Below are positions 1 through 6,255 of a DNA stretch of 21,720 nt, in pieces (the stretch's first letter is position 1; every line of letters starts with the position of its first letter). The notes beneath the pieces are model-generated. The model was not told where the DNA came from, searched no databases, and saw nothing but the letters and a program-made list of their open reading frames with translations. Source of the DNA: CAYRIY01 sp964424335 (GTDB lineage: Bacteria; Bacillota; Limnochordia; DTU080; RSA5). The position numbers and the translations under genes are program-made. The stretch covers positions 1-21,720 of the forward strand of contig CAYRIY010000063.1 of assembly GCA_964424335.1 (NCBI GenBank). The letters are read 5' to 3'.

Positions 1-438
1 TTACGCTAGCTCGCCCGGCGGGATGATACGGCAACCGGGCATCTCTCGGAGGATCGCCTCCGGTCCCGGCGGCGCATAGATCGCGAGCAGTTTCAGAGGC
101 TCCCAACTCGTGTTGATCGTCTCGTGGTACACATCGGGCGGAATGTGAATCATGACGCCCGGGCCTACTTCCCGGCGATCTTCTCGCATGCCGCCCTGGC
201 CATCAGGCACTTCCACCATCTGCATGCCGCGCCCGGAAATGACGTAGAGAATCTCCTCGACGCCCGGGTGATTGTGACGCTCGTGACCCTTACCAGGCTC
301 AAGGATCACCACCCCCGCTGTGAATCGGTCCGTGTCCGTCACCCTCGGCTCACTCAGCCACTTGATCTTTCCCCAGTCAAAAACTTGTGTCTCGACGTCG
401 TCAGGTACGATGAATCGACCGCCAACCTGGTTTGACAC
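1..438 (-). CDS. Small single-domain cupin protein
   Basis: This 145-residue protein is a single conserved beta-barrel of the cupin_2 type. Both cupin motifs are visible. Motif 1 has H55 and H57, E62 and G69 around HERHNHPGVEEILYVISG. Motif 2 runs from G94 through P100 and H105 to N109 (IPPDVYHETIN). The metal ligands would be H55, H57, E62 and H105, so a metal site is expected. The start is GTG at 438-436, with the ribosome site GGGAGGAA six bases upstream on the minus strand (complement of 445-452). The stop is TAA at the window edge, so the gene is complete. It is divergent from ytxC and its other neighbour lies outside the window. Small cupins include sugar isomerases, dioxygenases and sensors, and nothing here fixes a substrate. 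The fold is secure; the function is unknown. Confidence 0.88.
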   Translation of the reverse strand: MSNQVGGRFIVPDDVETQVFDWGKIKWLSEPRVTDTDRFTAGVVILEPGKGHERHNHPGVEEILYVISGRGMQMVEVPDGQGGMREDRREVGPGVMIHIPPDVYHETINTSWEPLKLLAIYAPPGPEAILREMPGCRIIPPGELA

Positions 439-463
439 TATTCGTTCCTCCCGTCAAGTCGTT

Positions 464-477
464 ATCCAATTTTGGAT
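464..477. promoter_or_regulatory. Inverted repeat, candidate operator
   Basis: A perfect 6-base inverted repeat, ATCCAA-TT-TTGGAT, lies 26 bases upstream of the cupin start in the 152-base divergent spacer between the cupin gene and ytxC. Its size and place suit a repressor or activator site for the cupin gene. No regulator gene is next to it in the window, so the role is inference. The rest of the spacer holds the two ribosome sites and a weak candidate promoter for ytxC. Confidence 0.3.
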
Positions 478-531
478 GTTTTCTGCCGAACGGCTCGAGC
501 TCCCTTTAATCATGACGCCCACCCTCGTGGC

Positions 532-561
532 GCATAGCGCGGAGCAAGGAAATCATATACT
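532..561 (+). promoter_or_regulatory. Candidate sporulation-sigma promoter of ytxC
   Basis: GCATAGC (532-538) and CATATACT (554-561) are 15 bases apart, about 30 bases upstream of the ytxC start. They resemble the ATA-type -35 and CATAnnnT -10 elements used by the mother-cell sigma factors SigE and SigK. The same bases contain TATACT (556-561), a fair SigA -10, but no SigA -35 lies 16 to 18 bases upstream. The assignment leans on the sporulation annotation of YtxC and is tentative. Confidence 0.3.
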
Positions 562-590
562 ACGAGAGGCGGGGGAGAGGAGAGCGGTTC

Positions 591-1454
591 GTGCCCCAAT
601 TGATGATTAGCGGCAAGCGTCAGGCTCCAAGCCTAAGACGGCACCTCGATCGCCATATCGCCCAACTGGCGGGGGAAGGCGTGGGCGTGGCGATCAATGA
701 GCGTCATATCGGGGAGTACACGCATTACACGTGCACCTTGGTTGATCAGGCGGCCACACCGCTCGCGGACGCCATGGACGAGATGTTTCGCTCCATTGTT
801 GCACAAGCGGTTGCTGAAGCAATTGTGCGCGACATCGCTCCGACGCTCGTCATCGAGGAAGTAAAGGGGCTCAAGCCGGAGTACGACGATGCGGACGTTG
901 CGCATGTGCTCGCCTTGGCCGAACGGGCGATATCGCAGATCTCAAACGGCGAAACGCTCTCAGGGGTGGCTCAGTCGGTCTTGGACTATTTATGGGAACA
1001 GGAATCCCTCAACATCGAGGGATTTGTTCGCTTTCGCCTGCATTCGTACCGAAAGAGGCTGCAAGAATGCGTTCGGGACGCCGTACGCCGCTTTGAATCG
1101 GCTCGTGAGCAGCAAGAGTTCATCAAGCTCCTCAGGTACCTCGTCGAACATCAAGAGTCATCCATCGACGAACTCCACATATACCCCGACAGCGGCAACT
1201 CTTTTGAGATGCGCGACCAGAATGGTTCGAGCATCGATTCCGATTATTTGGAAGCCTACGTGTGGGATCTTGCAAACGAAGGCGGCGTCGACCGCGAAGA
1301 CTTGCTGATCAGCGCAGTCGTGTCCCTGGCTCCGATGAAGGTCTGCTGGCATCTCGATCACACAGCATGGAAATCCCAAATGCTCGAAAAGATCCTGCAG
1401 GACCGCCTCAACTATTGCACTGGTTGCGATCACTGCGCTCCGACGCTCCACTGA
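591..1454 (+). CDS. ytxC: Sporulation protein, YtxC family
   Basis: This 287-residue soluble protein matches the YtxC family in length (about 280 residues) and layout: a mixed N-terminal part, a long helical charged middle (about 120-200), and a C-terminal end with the two-cysteine motif CTGCDHC (about 278-284). The family is annotated as sporulation-related from its distribution in spore formers, and its biochemical role is not known. The chosen start is GTG at 591, with GGAGAGGAG eight bases upstream; an ATG at 603 is the alternative. In Bacillus subtilis ytxC sits just upstream of thrS, and the same association is seen here with one extra gene between. The closely spaced cysteines could bind a metal, but that is inference. 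No membrane segment or signal peptide is visible. Confidence 0.85.
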   Translation: MPQLMISGKRQAPSLRRHLDRHIAQLAGEGVGVAINERHIGEYTHYTCTLVDQAATPLADAMDEMFRSIVAQAVAEAIVRDIAPTLVIEEVKGLKPEYDDADVAHVLALAERAISQISNGETLSGVAQSVLDYLWEQESLNIEGFVRFRLHSYRKRLQECVRDAVRRFESAREQQEFIKLLRYLVEHQESSIDELHIYPDSGNSFEMRDQNGSSIDSDYLEAYVWDLANEGGVDREDLLISAVVSLAPMKVCWHLDHTAWKSQMLEKILQDRLNYCTGCDHCAPTLH

Positions 1455-1507
1455 TTCGTTGCCCCACGCTCGAACTGGAATTGCCGGGATGCTCCCAACC
1501 GTGCGCT

Positions 1508-1516
1508 TGTTATAAT
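1508..1516 (+). promoter_or_regulatory. Extended -10 promoter before the DUF445 gene
   Basis: TGT-TATAAT is a perfect extended -10 element. No good -35 lies 16 to 18 bases upstream; TTGCCG at 1481 is too far away. It sits 54 bases after the ytxC stop and 64 bases before the preferred start of the DUF445 gene, so that gene probably has its own SigA-type promoter. Confidence 0.5.
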
Positions 1517-1579
1517 AAGGCGTATGGACAGGCCCCTTACATGACCATGTGGGCAACTGTCAAAGAGGGGGCGCAAGGC

Positions 1580-2176
1580 GTGGCCTGGGAGTGGATCATT
1601 CTTCCGACCGTCGGAGCAGGAATCGGCTGGATCACGAACTTGGTTGCGATCCGACTACTATTTCGGCCGAAAGCTCCGGTTCGCATCGGGCGCGGCTTGT
1701 TTGTCCAGGGCGTTCTCCCACGCAGACAAGCCGACATCGCGCGGGTGGTCGGAGCCACCGTGGAACGCGACCTATTGCCGATCGATGAACTCCTCGAAAC
1801 CCTAAATATTTCCGCCTACGAGCGAGACGTGGTCGATGCTGTCTCGAGTTACGTAGATCGCAGGTTGGAGGCGAATTTGCCCCAGACGCTTCCAAGCCAG
1901 ATCCGCAAGTGGGTTGCCACCTACGTTAAGCGCATTGTTGAGCGAGAGGCGGGCGACGTGGTGCGCGACGTGACCATGCGCGTGCGGGAGCGCGTGCAAG
2001 AAGACGTAAAGATCGGACAAGTTGTCGAGGAGAAGGTGAATCAACTCGACACGGACGAGCTCGAGCGAATCGTCGTGCGCGTCGCCGGTACGGAGCTCAG
2101 AGCGATCGAGTTGTTGGGGGCTGTACTTGGGTTTGTGATCGGCCTTATTCAGGCGATGCTGCTCACGTGGTTGTAG
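1580..2176 (+). CDS. Short DUF445-family membrane protein
   Basis: The 198-residue product has the two family signatures at its ends: an N-terminal membrane segment running into GWITNLVAIRLLFRP, and a C-terminal segment, ELRAIELLGAVLGFVIGLIQ. The charged helical middle probably lies outside the membrane. Typical DUF445 proteins such as Bacillus YheB are around 370-400 residues, so this is a short form in which the two membrane ends are kept and the middle is much reduced. I chose GTG 1580 because AAAGAGGGGG (1562-1571) is eight bases upstream and the protein then begins directly with its membrane segment. ATG 1541 and ATG 1547 are in frame and possible. The reading frame stays open further upstream into ytxC, which is a shadow. 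The function of the family is unknown. It lies between ytxC and the thrS leader. Confidence 0.8.
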   Translation: MAWEWIILPTVGAGIGWITNLVAIRLLFRPKAPVRIGRGLFVQGVLPRRQADIARVVGATVERDLLPIDELLETLNISAYERDVVDAVSSYVDRRLEANLPQTLPSQIRKWVATYVKRIVEREAGDVVRDVTMRVRERVQEDVKIGQVVEEKVNQLDTDELERIVVRVAGTELRAIELLGAVLGFVIGLIQAMLLTWL

Positions 2177-2212
2177 TGCCGGGCCGGTGTGCATTGTGGT
2201 TTTTTGGGTTTG

Positions 2213-2242
2213 TTGACATCGCATGAGCGAGAATCGTATAAT
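2213..2242 (+). promoter_or_regulatory. SigA promoter of thrS
   Basis: TTGACA (2213-2218) and TATAAT (2237-2242) are both perfect, with an 18-base spacer. Transcription should begin near 2249, at the start of the threonine T-box leader. Confidence 0.85.
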
Positions 2243-2248
2243 GACGCC

Positions 2249-2533
2249 ATCAGGTGCGGGCTGGCCGCGCTGATCAAACGTTTAGAAGCAATGACGGGGA
2301 AGAGTAGTCCGATTTCGAACCTATAAGAGACGGGAGGCCGGAGGCTGAGAGCCTGCCCGAGGAATCGTGCGGACGAAAACCACCCTTGAGCTTTAGGGTC
2401 GAAACTTGGATGTCCAAGGATTAGGGCCTAACGGGATTCGGCCGTTATCCGATCATGAGTGGGCAGGAGATCATCCTGCCAATTTGGGTGGAACCGCGAG
2501 TTTGTGCTCGTCCCATGTGGGACGAGCCTTTTT
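2249..2533 (+). ncRNA. T-box leader of thrS (threonine)
   Basis: This 5' leader senses uncharged tRNA-Thr and controls readthrough into thrS. Visible parts are the stem I start AATGACGGGGAAGAGTAG (2290-2307), which includes the AGUA side of the specifier-loop motif; a GAA (2375-2377) followed by the likely specifier ACC (2379-2381), a threonine codon; and the hallmark T-box sequence GGGTGGAACCGCGAG (2486-2500). The usual terminator follows. When the CCA end of uncharged tRNA pairs with the T-box bulge, the antiterminator forms and thrS is transcribed. The specifier was placed by its position after GAA, not by a covariance model; a second ACC starts three bases later. Confidence 0.92.
2506..2533 (+). 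terminator. T-box terminator of thrS
   Basis: GCTCGTCCCA (2506-2515) pairs perfectly with TGGGACGAGC (2518-2527) and is followed by CTTTTT. The 5' arm directly follows the T-box sequence, so it competes with the antiterminator. Confidence 0.9.
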
Positions 2534-2552
2534 CATTGCTTAGAGGAGTCAC

Positions 2553-2647
2553 CCACTTGGCCGCCCGATCTGGTTGGCCCGGCCAAGCCACGAGCGGATG
2601 AAAATCCGCGGGACGGCAAGTGGGGACGGCAGCCAACCGGTTTTTTT
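2553..2647 (+). promoter_or_regulatory. thrS leader: Second structured leader between T-box and thrS
   Basis: About 130 bases separate the T-box terminator from thrS. Stem A pairs CCACTTG-G-CCG (2553-2563) with CGGCAAGTGG (2614-2623), with one bulged base. Stem B pairs CTGGTTGGC (2570-2578) with GCCAACCGG (2632-2640), with one wobble, and is followed at once by seven T (2641-2647), like an intrinsic terminator. The two stems are interleaved, so they exclude each other unless they form a pseudoknot. Between them is a perfect hairpin GCGGAT-GAAA-ATCCGC (2594-2609). There is no second T-box sequence. The layout suggests another control step on thrS, possibly an attenuator. That role is inference; the pairings are seen directly. 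Confidence 0.45.
2557..2601 (+). CDS. Possible 14-codon leader peptide before thrS
   Basis: A TTG at 2557 lies eight bases after the ribosome site AGAGGAG (2542-2548) and opens a 14-codon frame ending in TGA (2599-2601), reading MAARSGWPGQATSG with one threonine codon. Translating ribosomes would cover the 5' arms of both stems A and B. The frame is short enough to arise by chance and one threonine codon is not a classical attenuator, so this is only a candidate. Confidence 0.18.
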   Translation: MAARSGWPGQATSG

Positions 2648-2664
2648 AGAGGAGGAGCATAGGT

Positions 2665-4578
2665 ATGGCGGAGATTCGAGTATCGTTGCCCGACGGATCG
2701 TCAAAGGTGTACCCGAAAGGCACGACTCCAAAGGAGATCGCCGAGCAAATCGGTCCACGCCTTGCAAAGGCCGCTTTGGCCGCCAAGGTTGATGGAAAGG
2801 TGACCGACCTGGAGACCAAGTTGGATCAGGACGCGGAGGTGCAAATTCTCACCGCAGATGACCCGGAAGGGCTCGAGGTGCTCCGGCATAGTACCGCCCA
2901 CTTGATGGCGCAGGCGCTCAAGCGGCTTTATCCCGATGTCAAGCTGGCGATCGGGCCCGTCGTGGGCGATCGATTCTACTACGACGTCGAGACCTCCGCT
3001 CCTATTTCGGTGGACGACTTTGAGGCCATCGAGAAGGAGATGGCCAAAATCGTCCAAGAGGACCTGCCAATCCGGCGGGAAGAGATCGGTAAGGACGAGG
3101 CCAAGCGTCTATTTGAGGACATGGATGAAGTGTATAAGCTCGAGATCATCGACGACCTGGAAGATGGTTCGATCTCGTTATATCGCCAAGGCGAGTTCGT
3201 CGACTTGTGCCGCGGTCCCCACGTGCCTCAAACCGGGTACATCAAGGCGTTCAAACTGCTCAGCATTGCCGGCGCCTATTGGCGAGGGGACAGCAATAAC
3301 GCGGTGCTCCAGCGACTTTACGGCACTTCATTCCCCAAGAAAAAGGATCTCGATGAGTACCTCACCCGCCTCGAGGAAGCGGCTAAGCGCGATCACCGAA
3401 GGCTCGGACCTGCCCTTGGCCTTTTCACCTTCCATGAGGAGGCTCCCGGTTTCGCGTTTTGGCAGCCAAAGGGACAGCGCCTCTATCGCACGCTCGAAAA
3501 CTACTCTCGTGAGCTCCAAGAGGCGCGGGGATACCAGGAAGTAGCCACGCCTTGGATTCTCCGTTCCAAGCTTTGGGAGACGTCGGGCCACTGGGACCAC
3601 TATCGGGAGAACATGTTCGTCATCGAGTCCGAAGGCGAATCGTTCGGCGTCAAGTCGATGAACTGCCCCAACCACTGCTTGATGTTTAAGGAGGAGACTC
3701 GCTCGTACCGGGATCTGCCGCTCAGGATCGCCGAGTACGGGCCGCTCTCCCGCTACGAAATGTCCGGAACGCTGCACGGCTTGATGCGTGTCCGGGGTTT
3801 TCACCAAGACGACGCCCATATCTTTGTCCGAGAAGACCAGATCGAGGCTGAGATCTTGAACGTGCTGGAGATCTTTGACCTTCTTTACGGAAAGCTCGGC
3901 ATGGAGTACAACATCAAGCTCTCCACCCGCCCGGAGGACTTCATGGGCAAGCTGGAGACTTGGGAGCACGCGGAAGCCACGCTCGCAAGGGCGCTCGAAA
4001 ATGCCGGTCGAAGCTACGAGGTCAACCCGGGCGACGGGGCGTTTTACGGTCCCAAGCTCGACTTTTACGTCACCGATGCGCTTGGTCGAGTTTGGCAATG
4101 TGCGACGCTTCAACTTGACTTTCAGTTCCCGGAGAAATTCGACCTCACGTACGTCGATCGGGATGGAAGCGAAAAGCGTCCTGTGATGATCCACCGTGCG
4201 ATCATGGGATCGCTGGAGCGATTTATCGGGATTTTGGTCGAGCACTTCGCTGGGGCGTTCCCCGTGTGGCTCGCACCCGTGCAGGCCCGCGTCATTCCAA
4301 TTGGCTCCGCGCACCTCGAATACGCGGAAGAGGTTGGAGATCGACTCAAGGCGGCCGGGATTCGCGTCGAGGTCGATCGCCGGGGAGAGAAGGTCGGCTA
4401 CAAAATACGAGACGCCCAGGTGCAGAAAATTCCTTACATGCTCGTGGTCGGCGACAAAGAGGTTGAGGCTAAAACCGTCTCCGTGCGTGAACGGAGCGCT
4501 GGAGATCTCGGCGCCATGTCGGTGGAGGCGTTCTCCGAGCGGGTGCTGCGGGAAGTCGAAGAGACGGTCGAGATTTAG
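2665..4578 (+). CDS. thrS: Threonine--tRNA ligase
   Basis: This cytoplasmic enzyme charges tRNA-Thr. The 637-residue product has full family length (about 640). Domains in order: TGS (about 1-62); the editing domain with H75 and H79 in HSTAHLMAQA and C182 in CRGPH, which removes mischarged serine; the class II catalytic core (about 240-535); and the anticodon-binding domain (about 540-637). The zinc ligands expected from the E. coli enzyme are present as C334 (MNCPNHC), H385 (DDAHIF) and H510 (MIHRAIMGS). Start ATG 2665 follows AGAGGAGGAG closely. Expression should be set by the T-box and perhaps by the second leader. The next gene, infC, has its own promoter about 20 bases after the thrS stop. 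Confidence 0.98.
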   Translation: MAEIRVSLPDGSSKVYPKGTTPKEIAEQIGPRLAKAALAAKVDGKVTDLETKLDQDAEVQILTADDPEGLEVLRHSTAHLMAQALKRLYPDVKLAIGPVVGDRFYYDVETSAPISVDDFEAIEKEMAKIVQEDLPIRREEIGKDEAKRLFEDMDEVYKLEIIDDLEDGSISLYRQGEFVDLCRGPHVPQTGYIKAFKLLSIAGAYWRGDSNNAVLQRLYGTSFPKKKDLDEYLTRLEEAAKRDHRRLGPALGLFTFHEEAPGFAFWQPKGQRLYRTLENYSRELQEARGYQEVATPWILRSKLWETSGHWDHYRENMFVIESEGESFGVKSMNCPNHCLMFKEETRSYRDLPLRIAEYGPLSRYEMSGTLHGLMRVRGFHQDDAHIFVREDQIEAEILNVLEIFDLLYGKLGMEYNIKLSTRPEDFMGKLETWEHAEATLARALENAGRSYEVNPGDGAFYGPKLDFYVTDALGRVWQCATLQLDFQFPEKFDLTYVDRDGSEKRPVMIHRAIMGSLERFIGILVEHFAGAFPVWLAPVQARVIPIGSAHLEYAEEVGDRLKAAGIRVEVDRRGEKVGYKIRDAQVQKIPYMLVVGDKEVEAKTVSVRERSAGDLGAMSVEAFSERVLREVEETVEI

Positions 4579-4597
4579 ACCTGGTGAAGCCCGGTAG

Positions 4598-4627
4598 TTG
4601 ACCGGTGGCAAAGCGGCGTGATATACT
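4598..4627 (+). promoter_or_regulatory. Promoter of the infC operon
   Basis: TTGACC (4598-4603) and TATACT (4622-4627) are 18 bases apart, and TGA before the -10 adds an extended -10 element. Transcription should begin near 4634, 20 bases before the structured leader. Confidence 0.75.
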
Positions 4628-4633
4628 TTGCAA

Positions 4634-4855
4634 GCGCCCTCTCGATTTGAGGTAGAGGGTTCACAGCCACGCGGCTGCCTTAACAAGTAGAAGCTCTGCT
4701 TCTCACCCTGTTGCGCCATTATAGGATCGCAAAAGCGGCTGCTCACAGGGTCCTTAGGCAAACGTCCCAGTATTGGGGTATATCCGCATGTGTGCGGCGG
4801 TCTTTGCCTTTGACGAGAGAAGCAGGCCCTTTTTCCTGCTTCTCTTTTTTGTTTT
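4634..4855 (+). ncRNA. L20-type attenuator leader of infC-rpmI-rplT
   Basis: The 313 bases between the predicted transcript start and the infC start codon form a structured leader. Hairpins include CAGCC/GGCTG (4664-4677), AGAAGC/GCTTCT (4690-4703) and the distant pairing ACCCTGT (4705-4711) with ACAGGGT (4745-4751). CTGCTTCTC (4696-4704) can pair perfectly, nine bases, with GAGAAGCAG (4817-4825), the 5' arm of the downstream terminator, so an antiterminator and a terminator can alternate. In Bacillus subtilis ribosomal protein L20 binds this operon's leader and causes early termination, and the same job is likely here. That L20 is the ligand is inferred from operon content, not from a motif match. 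Confidence 0.75.
4817..4855 (+). terminator. Attenuator terminator in the infC leader
   Basis: GAGAAGCAGG (4817-4826) pairs perfectly with CCTGCTTCTC (4835-4844), followed by TTTTTTGTTTT. It ends about 90 bases before infC and would stop transcription of the whole operon unless the upstream antiterminator forms. Confidence 0.9.
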
Positions 4856-4946
4856 GGCGTCGCGAAATTGATGGGTCGTTCACACGTGATTTGGGATGGC
4901 CCGGAGCGGCTCGCCGCCCGGACTCGAGATTTCGGAGGTGGACCTA

Positions 4947-5543
4947 ATTAGCCGGGAGTTACGTGTCAACCACCAGATTAGGGTGCGTGAGGTGCGTGTG
5001 GTTGGTGCCGACGGCGAGCAGTTGGGGATCATGCCGATACAGGATGCGCTCCGACTTGCCGAACAGTCTGAGTTGGACCTCGTAGAGATTGCGCCTCAGT
5101 CGAGGCCGCCGGTCTGCAAATTGATGGATTTTGGCCGTTTCAAGTACGAGCAGTCCAAGAGGGAAAAGGAAAATCGCAAGAAATCCAAGTCGGCCGTCGT
5201 CAAGGAACTGCGCATGAGTCCTAAGACGGATCGGCACGACTACGAAGTAAAGGTGAGGAGCGCTGAGCGTTTCTTGCGCGACGGAGATCGGGTGAAGGTG
5301 ACCGTCCGATTTCGTGGCCGCGAGATCGTCCATTCAAATCTTGCCCGGGAGCGACTGCTCGGCATTGCCGAGGCGCTTGCGGACGTGTGCATGATTGATC
5401 GACCGCCATATATGGAAGGGCGGCAGATGGCGATCATATTGGCTCCCAAAAAAGCTGGAGCAAAGGATGCCGGCGGCGATAGTCGAGCCGAGCGTCCCTC
5501 CCAAAAGGAGGTAGTCGTAAGTGCCCAAACTCAAGACGCATAA
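4947..5543 (+). CDS. infC: Translation initiation factor IF-3
   Basis: IF3 binds the 30S subunit, keeps 50S away and checks start-codon pairing. The 198-residue product has the N-domain (RELRVNHQIRVREVRVVG onward), the lysine-rich linker helix (FKYEQSKREKENRKK) and the C-domain ending near APKK. A tail of about 30 residues, rich in charged and small residues, goes beyond the usual 170-180. The start is called at ATT 4947: GGAGGT (4934-4939) lies seven bases upstream, and the family N-terminus begins right there. ATG 4896, in frame and 51 bases upstream, has no ribosome site. A rare AUU start is known for infC in E. coli and Geobacillus and lets IF3 repress itself. The gene overlaps rpmI by 23 bases. 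Confidence 0.95.
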   Translation: MSRELRVNHQIRVREVRVVGADGEQLGIMPIQDALRLAEQSELDLVEIAPQSRPPVCKLMDFGRFKYEQSKREKENRKKSKSAVVKELRMSPKTDRHDYEVKVRSAERFLRDGDRVKVTVRFRGREIVHSNLARERLLGIAEALADVCMIDRPPYMEGRQMAIILAPKKAGAKDAGGDSRAERPSQKEVVVSAQTQDA

Positions 5544-5718
5544 GGGGTCGGCCAAACGGTTCAAGGTGACTGGCACAGGGAAGGTTATGGCGGCCAAGCA
5601 GCACCGCAGACACAATCTTGAGTCGAAGTCAAACGCCCGCAAGCGGCGTCTTCGCAAACCGCATGAGCTTAGCAAGGCAGATTCGGAGCGCATTTCGAAG
5701 TTGCTGCCCTACGCCTAA
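5521..5718 (+). CDS. rpmI: 50S ribosomal protein L35
   Basis: This 65-residue, very basic protein has the L35 pattern: MPKLKTHKGSAKRFKVTGTG at the start, then an arginine- and lysine-rich middle (HRRHNLESKSNARKRRL). The start is GTG 5521, with AAAAGGAGG (5503-5511) nine bases upstream inside the end of infC. The 23-base overlap with infC suggests coupled translation. It is the second gene of the attenuated infC operon. Confidence 0.97.
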   Translation: MPKLKTHKGSAKRFKVTGTGKVMAAKQHRRHNLESKSNARKRRLRKPHELSKADSERISKLLPYA

Positions 5719-5772
5719 GTTCCTTGACGTAACGCAAGCAGCATCTTTTCGCAAAGCAGGAGGTGGCACACT

Positions 5773-6126
5773 GTGCCCAGAGCAAAGGGCGGAGTCGTAT
5801 CCCGCAGGCGACACAAGAAGATCCTAAAGCTCGCCAAGGGTTATTGGGGCCGCAAGAGCAAGATTTTCCGGCCTGCCAACCAGCAGGTCATGAAGTCGTT
5901 GTCCTATGCATACCGAGACCGGCGCGTCCGCAAGCGGGAGTTTCGCCAACTTTGGATCACCCGCATCAACGCCGCTGCACGGCAAAACGGCCTCTCGTAT
6001 AGCAGGCTGATGTCGGGACTCAAGAAGGCGGGGGTCGACGTCAACCGCAAGATGTTGGCCGACCTCGCGGTTAATGACGAAAAGGTATTTAGCCAACTGG
6101 TGGCTGTCGCCAAGGAGAACCAGTAG
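5773..6126 (+). CDS. rplT: 50S ribosomal protein L20
   Basis: L20 binds 23S rRNA early in 50S assembly and in Bacillota also represses its own operon through the leader RNA. The 117-residue protein has usual length, a basic N-terminal tail (RAKGGVVSRRRHKKILKLAKGYWGRKS) and the globular C-terminal part (SRLMSGLKKAGVDVNRKMLADLA) that binds rRNA and leader RNA. Start GTG 5773 is preceded by AGGAGGTGG (5758-5766). It lies 54 bases after rpmI, and the operon ends at a strong terminator 22 bases after its stop. Confidence 0.98.
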   Translation: MPRAKGGVVSRRRHKKILKLAKGYWGRKSKIFRPANQQVMKSLSYAYRDRRVRKREFRQLWITRINAAARQNGLSYSRLMSGLKKAGVDVNRKMLADLAVNDEKVFSQLVAVAKENQ

Positions 6127-6148
6127 GCTTGATCGTTCATGTACCTTT

Positions 6149-6189
6149 CGGTATGGGGCCCTGGGTCATTAGGGCCCCATACCGTTTTT
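6149..6189 (+). terminator. Strong terminator after rplT
   Basis: CGGTATGGGGCCCT (6149-6162) pairs perfectly over 14 bases with AGGGCCCCATACCG (6171-6184), with an 8-base loop and then TTTTTAT. It should end the infC operon. It also rules out a start for the next gene at the in-frame ATG 6139, upstream of the hairpin. Confidence 0.95.
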
Positions 6190-6255
6190 ATAGGGCTCGA
6201 CCGAACGTCCATGCGACACCTTAACGAGCAGCGGCGGGAGAGGGAGTTGCGAACA

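Noticed and set aside
1262..1579. Upstream extension of the DUF445 frame into ytxC
   Set aside because: It overlaps the conserved end of ytxC in another frame and precedes the extended -10 promoter. The family N-terminus begins near 1580.
2177..2212. Possible terminator after the DUF445 gene (six T at 2200-2205)
   Set aside because: I could not find a stable stem directly before the T-run.
3328..4761. A 477-codon open frame on the minus strand across thrS
   Set aside because: It is antisense to an unmistakable thrS and runs into the infC leader. Long antisense frames are expected in GC-rich coding DNA, and the product resembles no family.
6139..6255. ATG 6139 as the start of the KtrA-type gene
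   Set aside because: The frame would run through the strong rplT terminator hairpin and add residues not found in the family.
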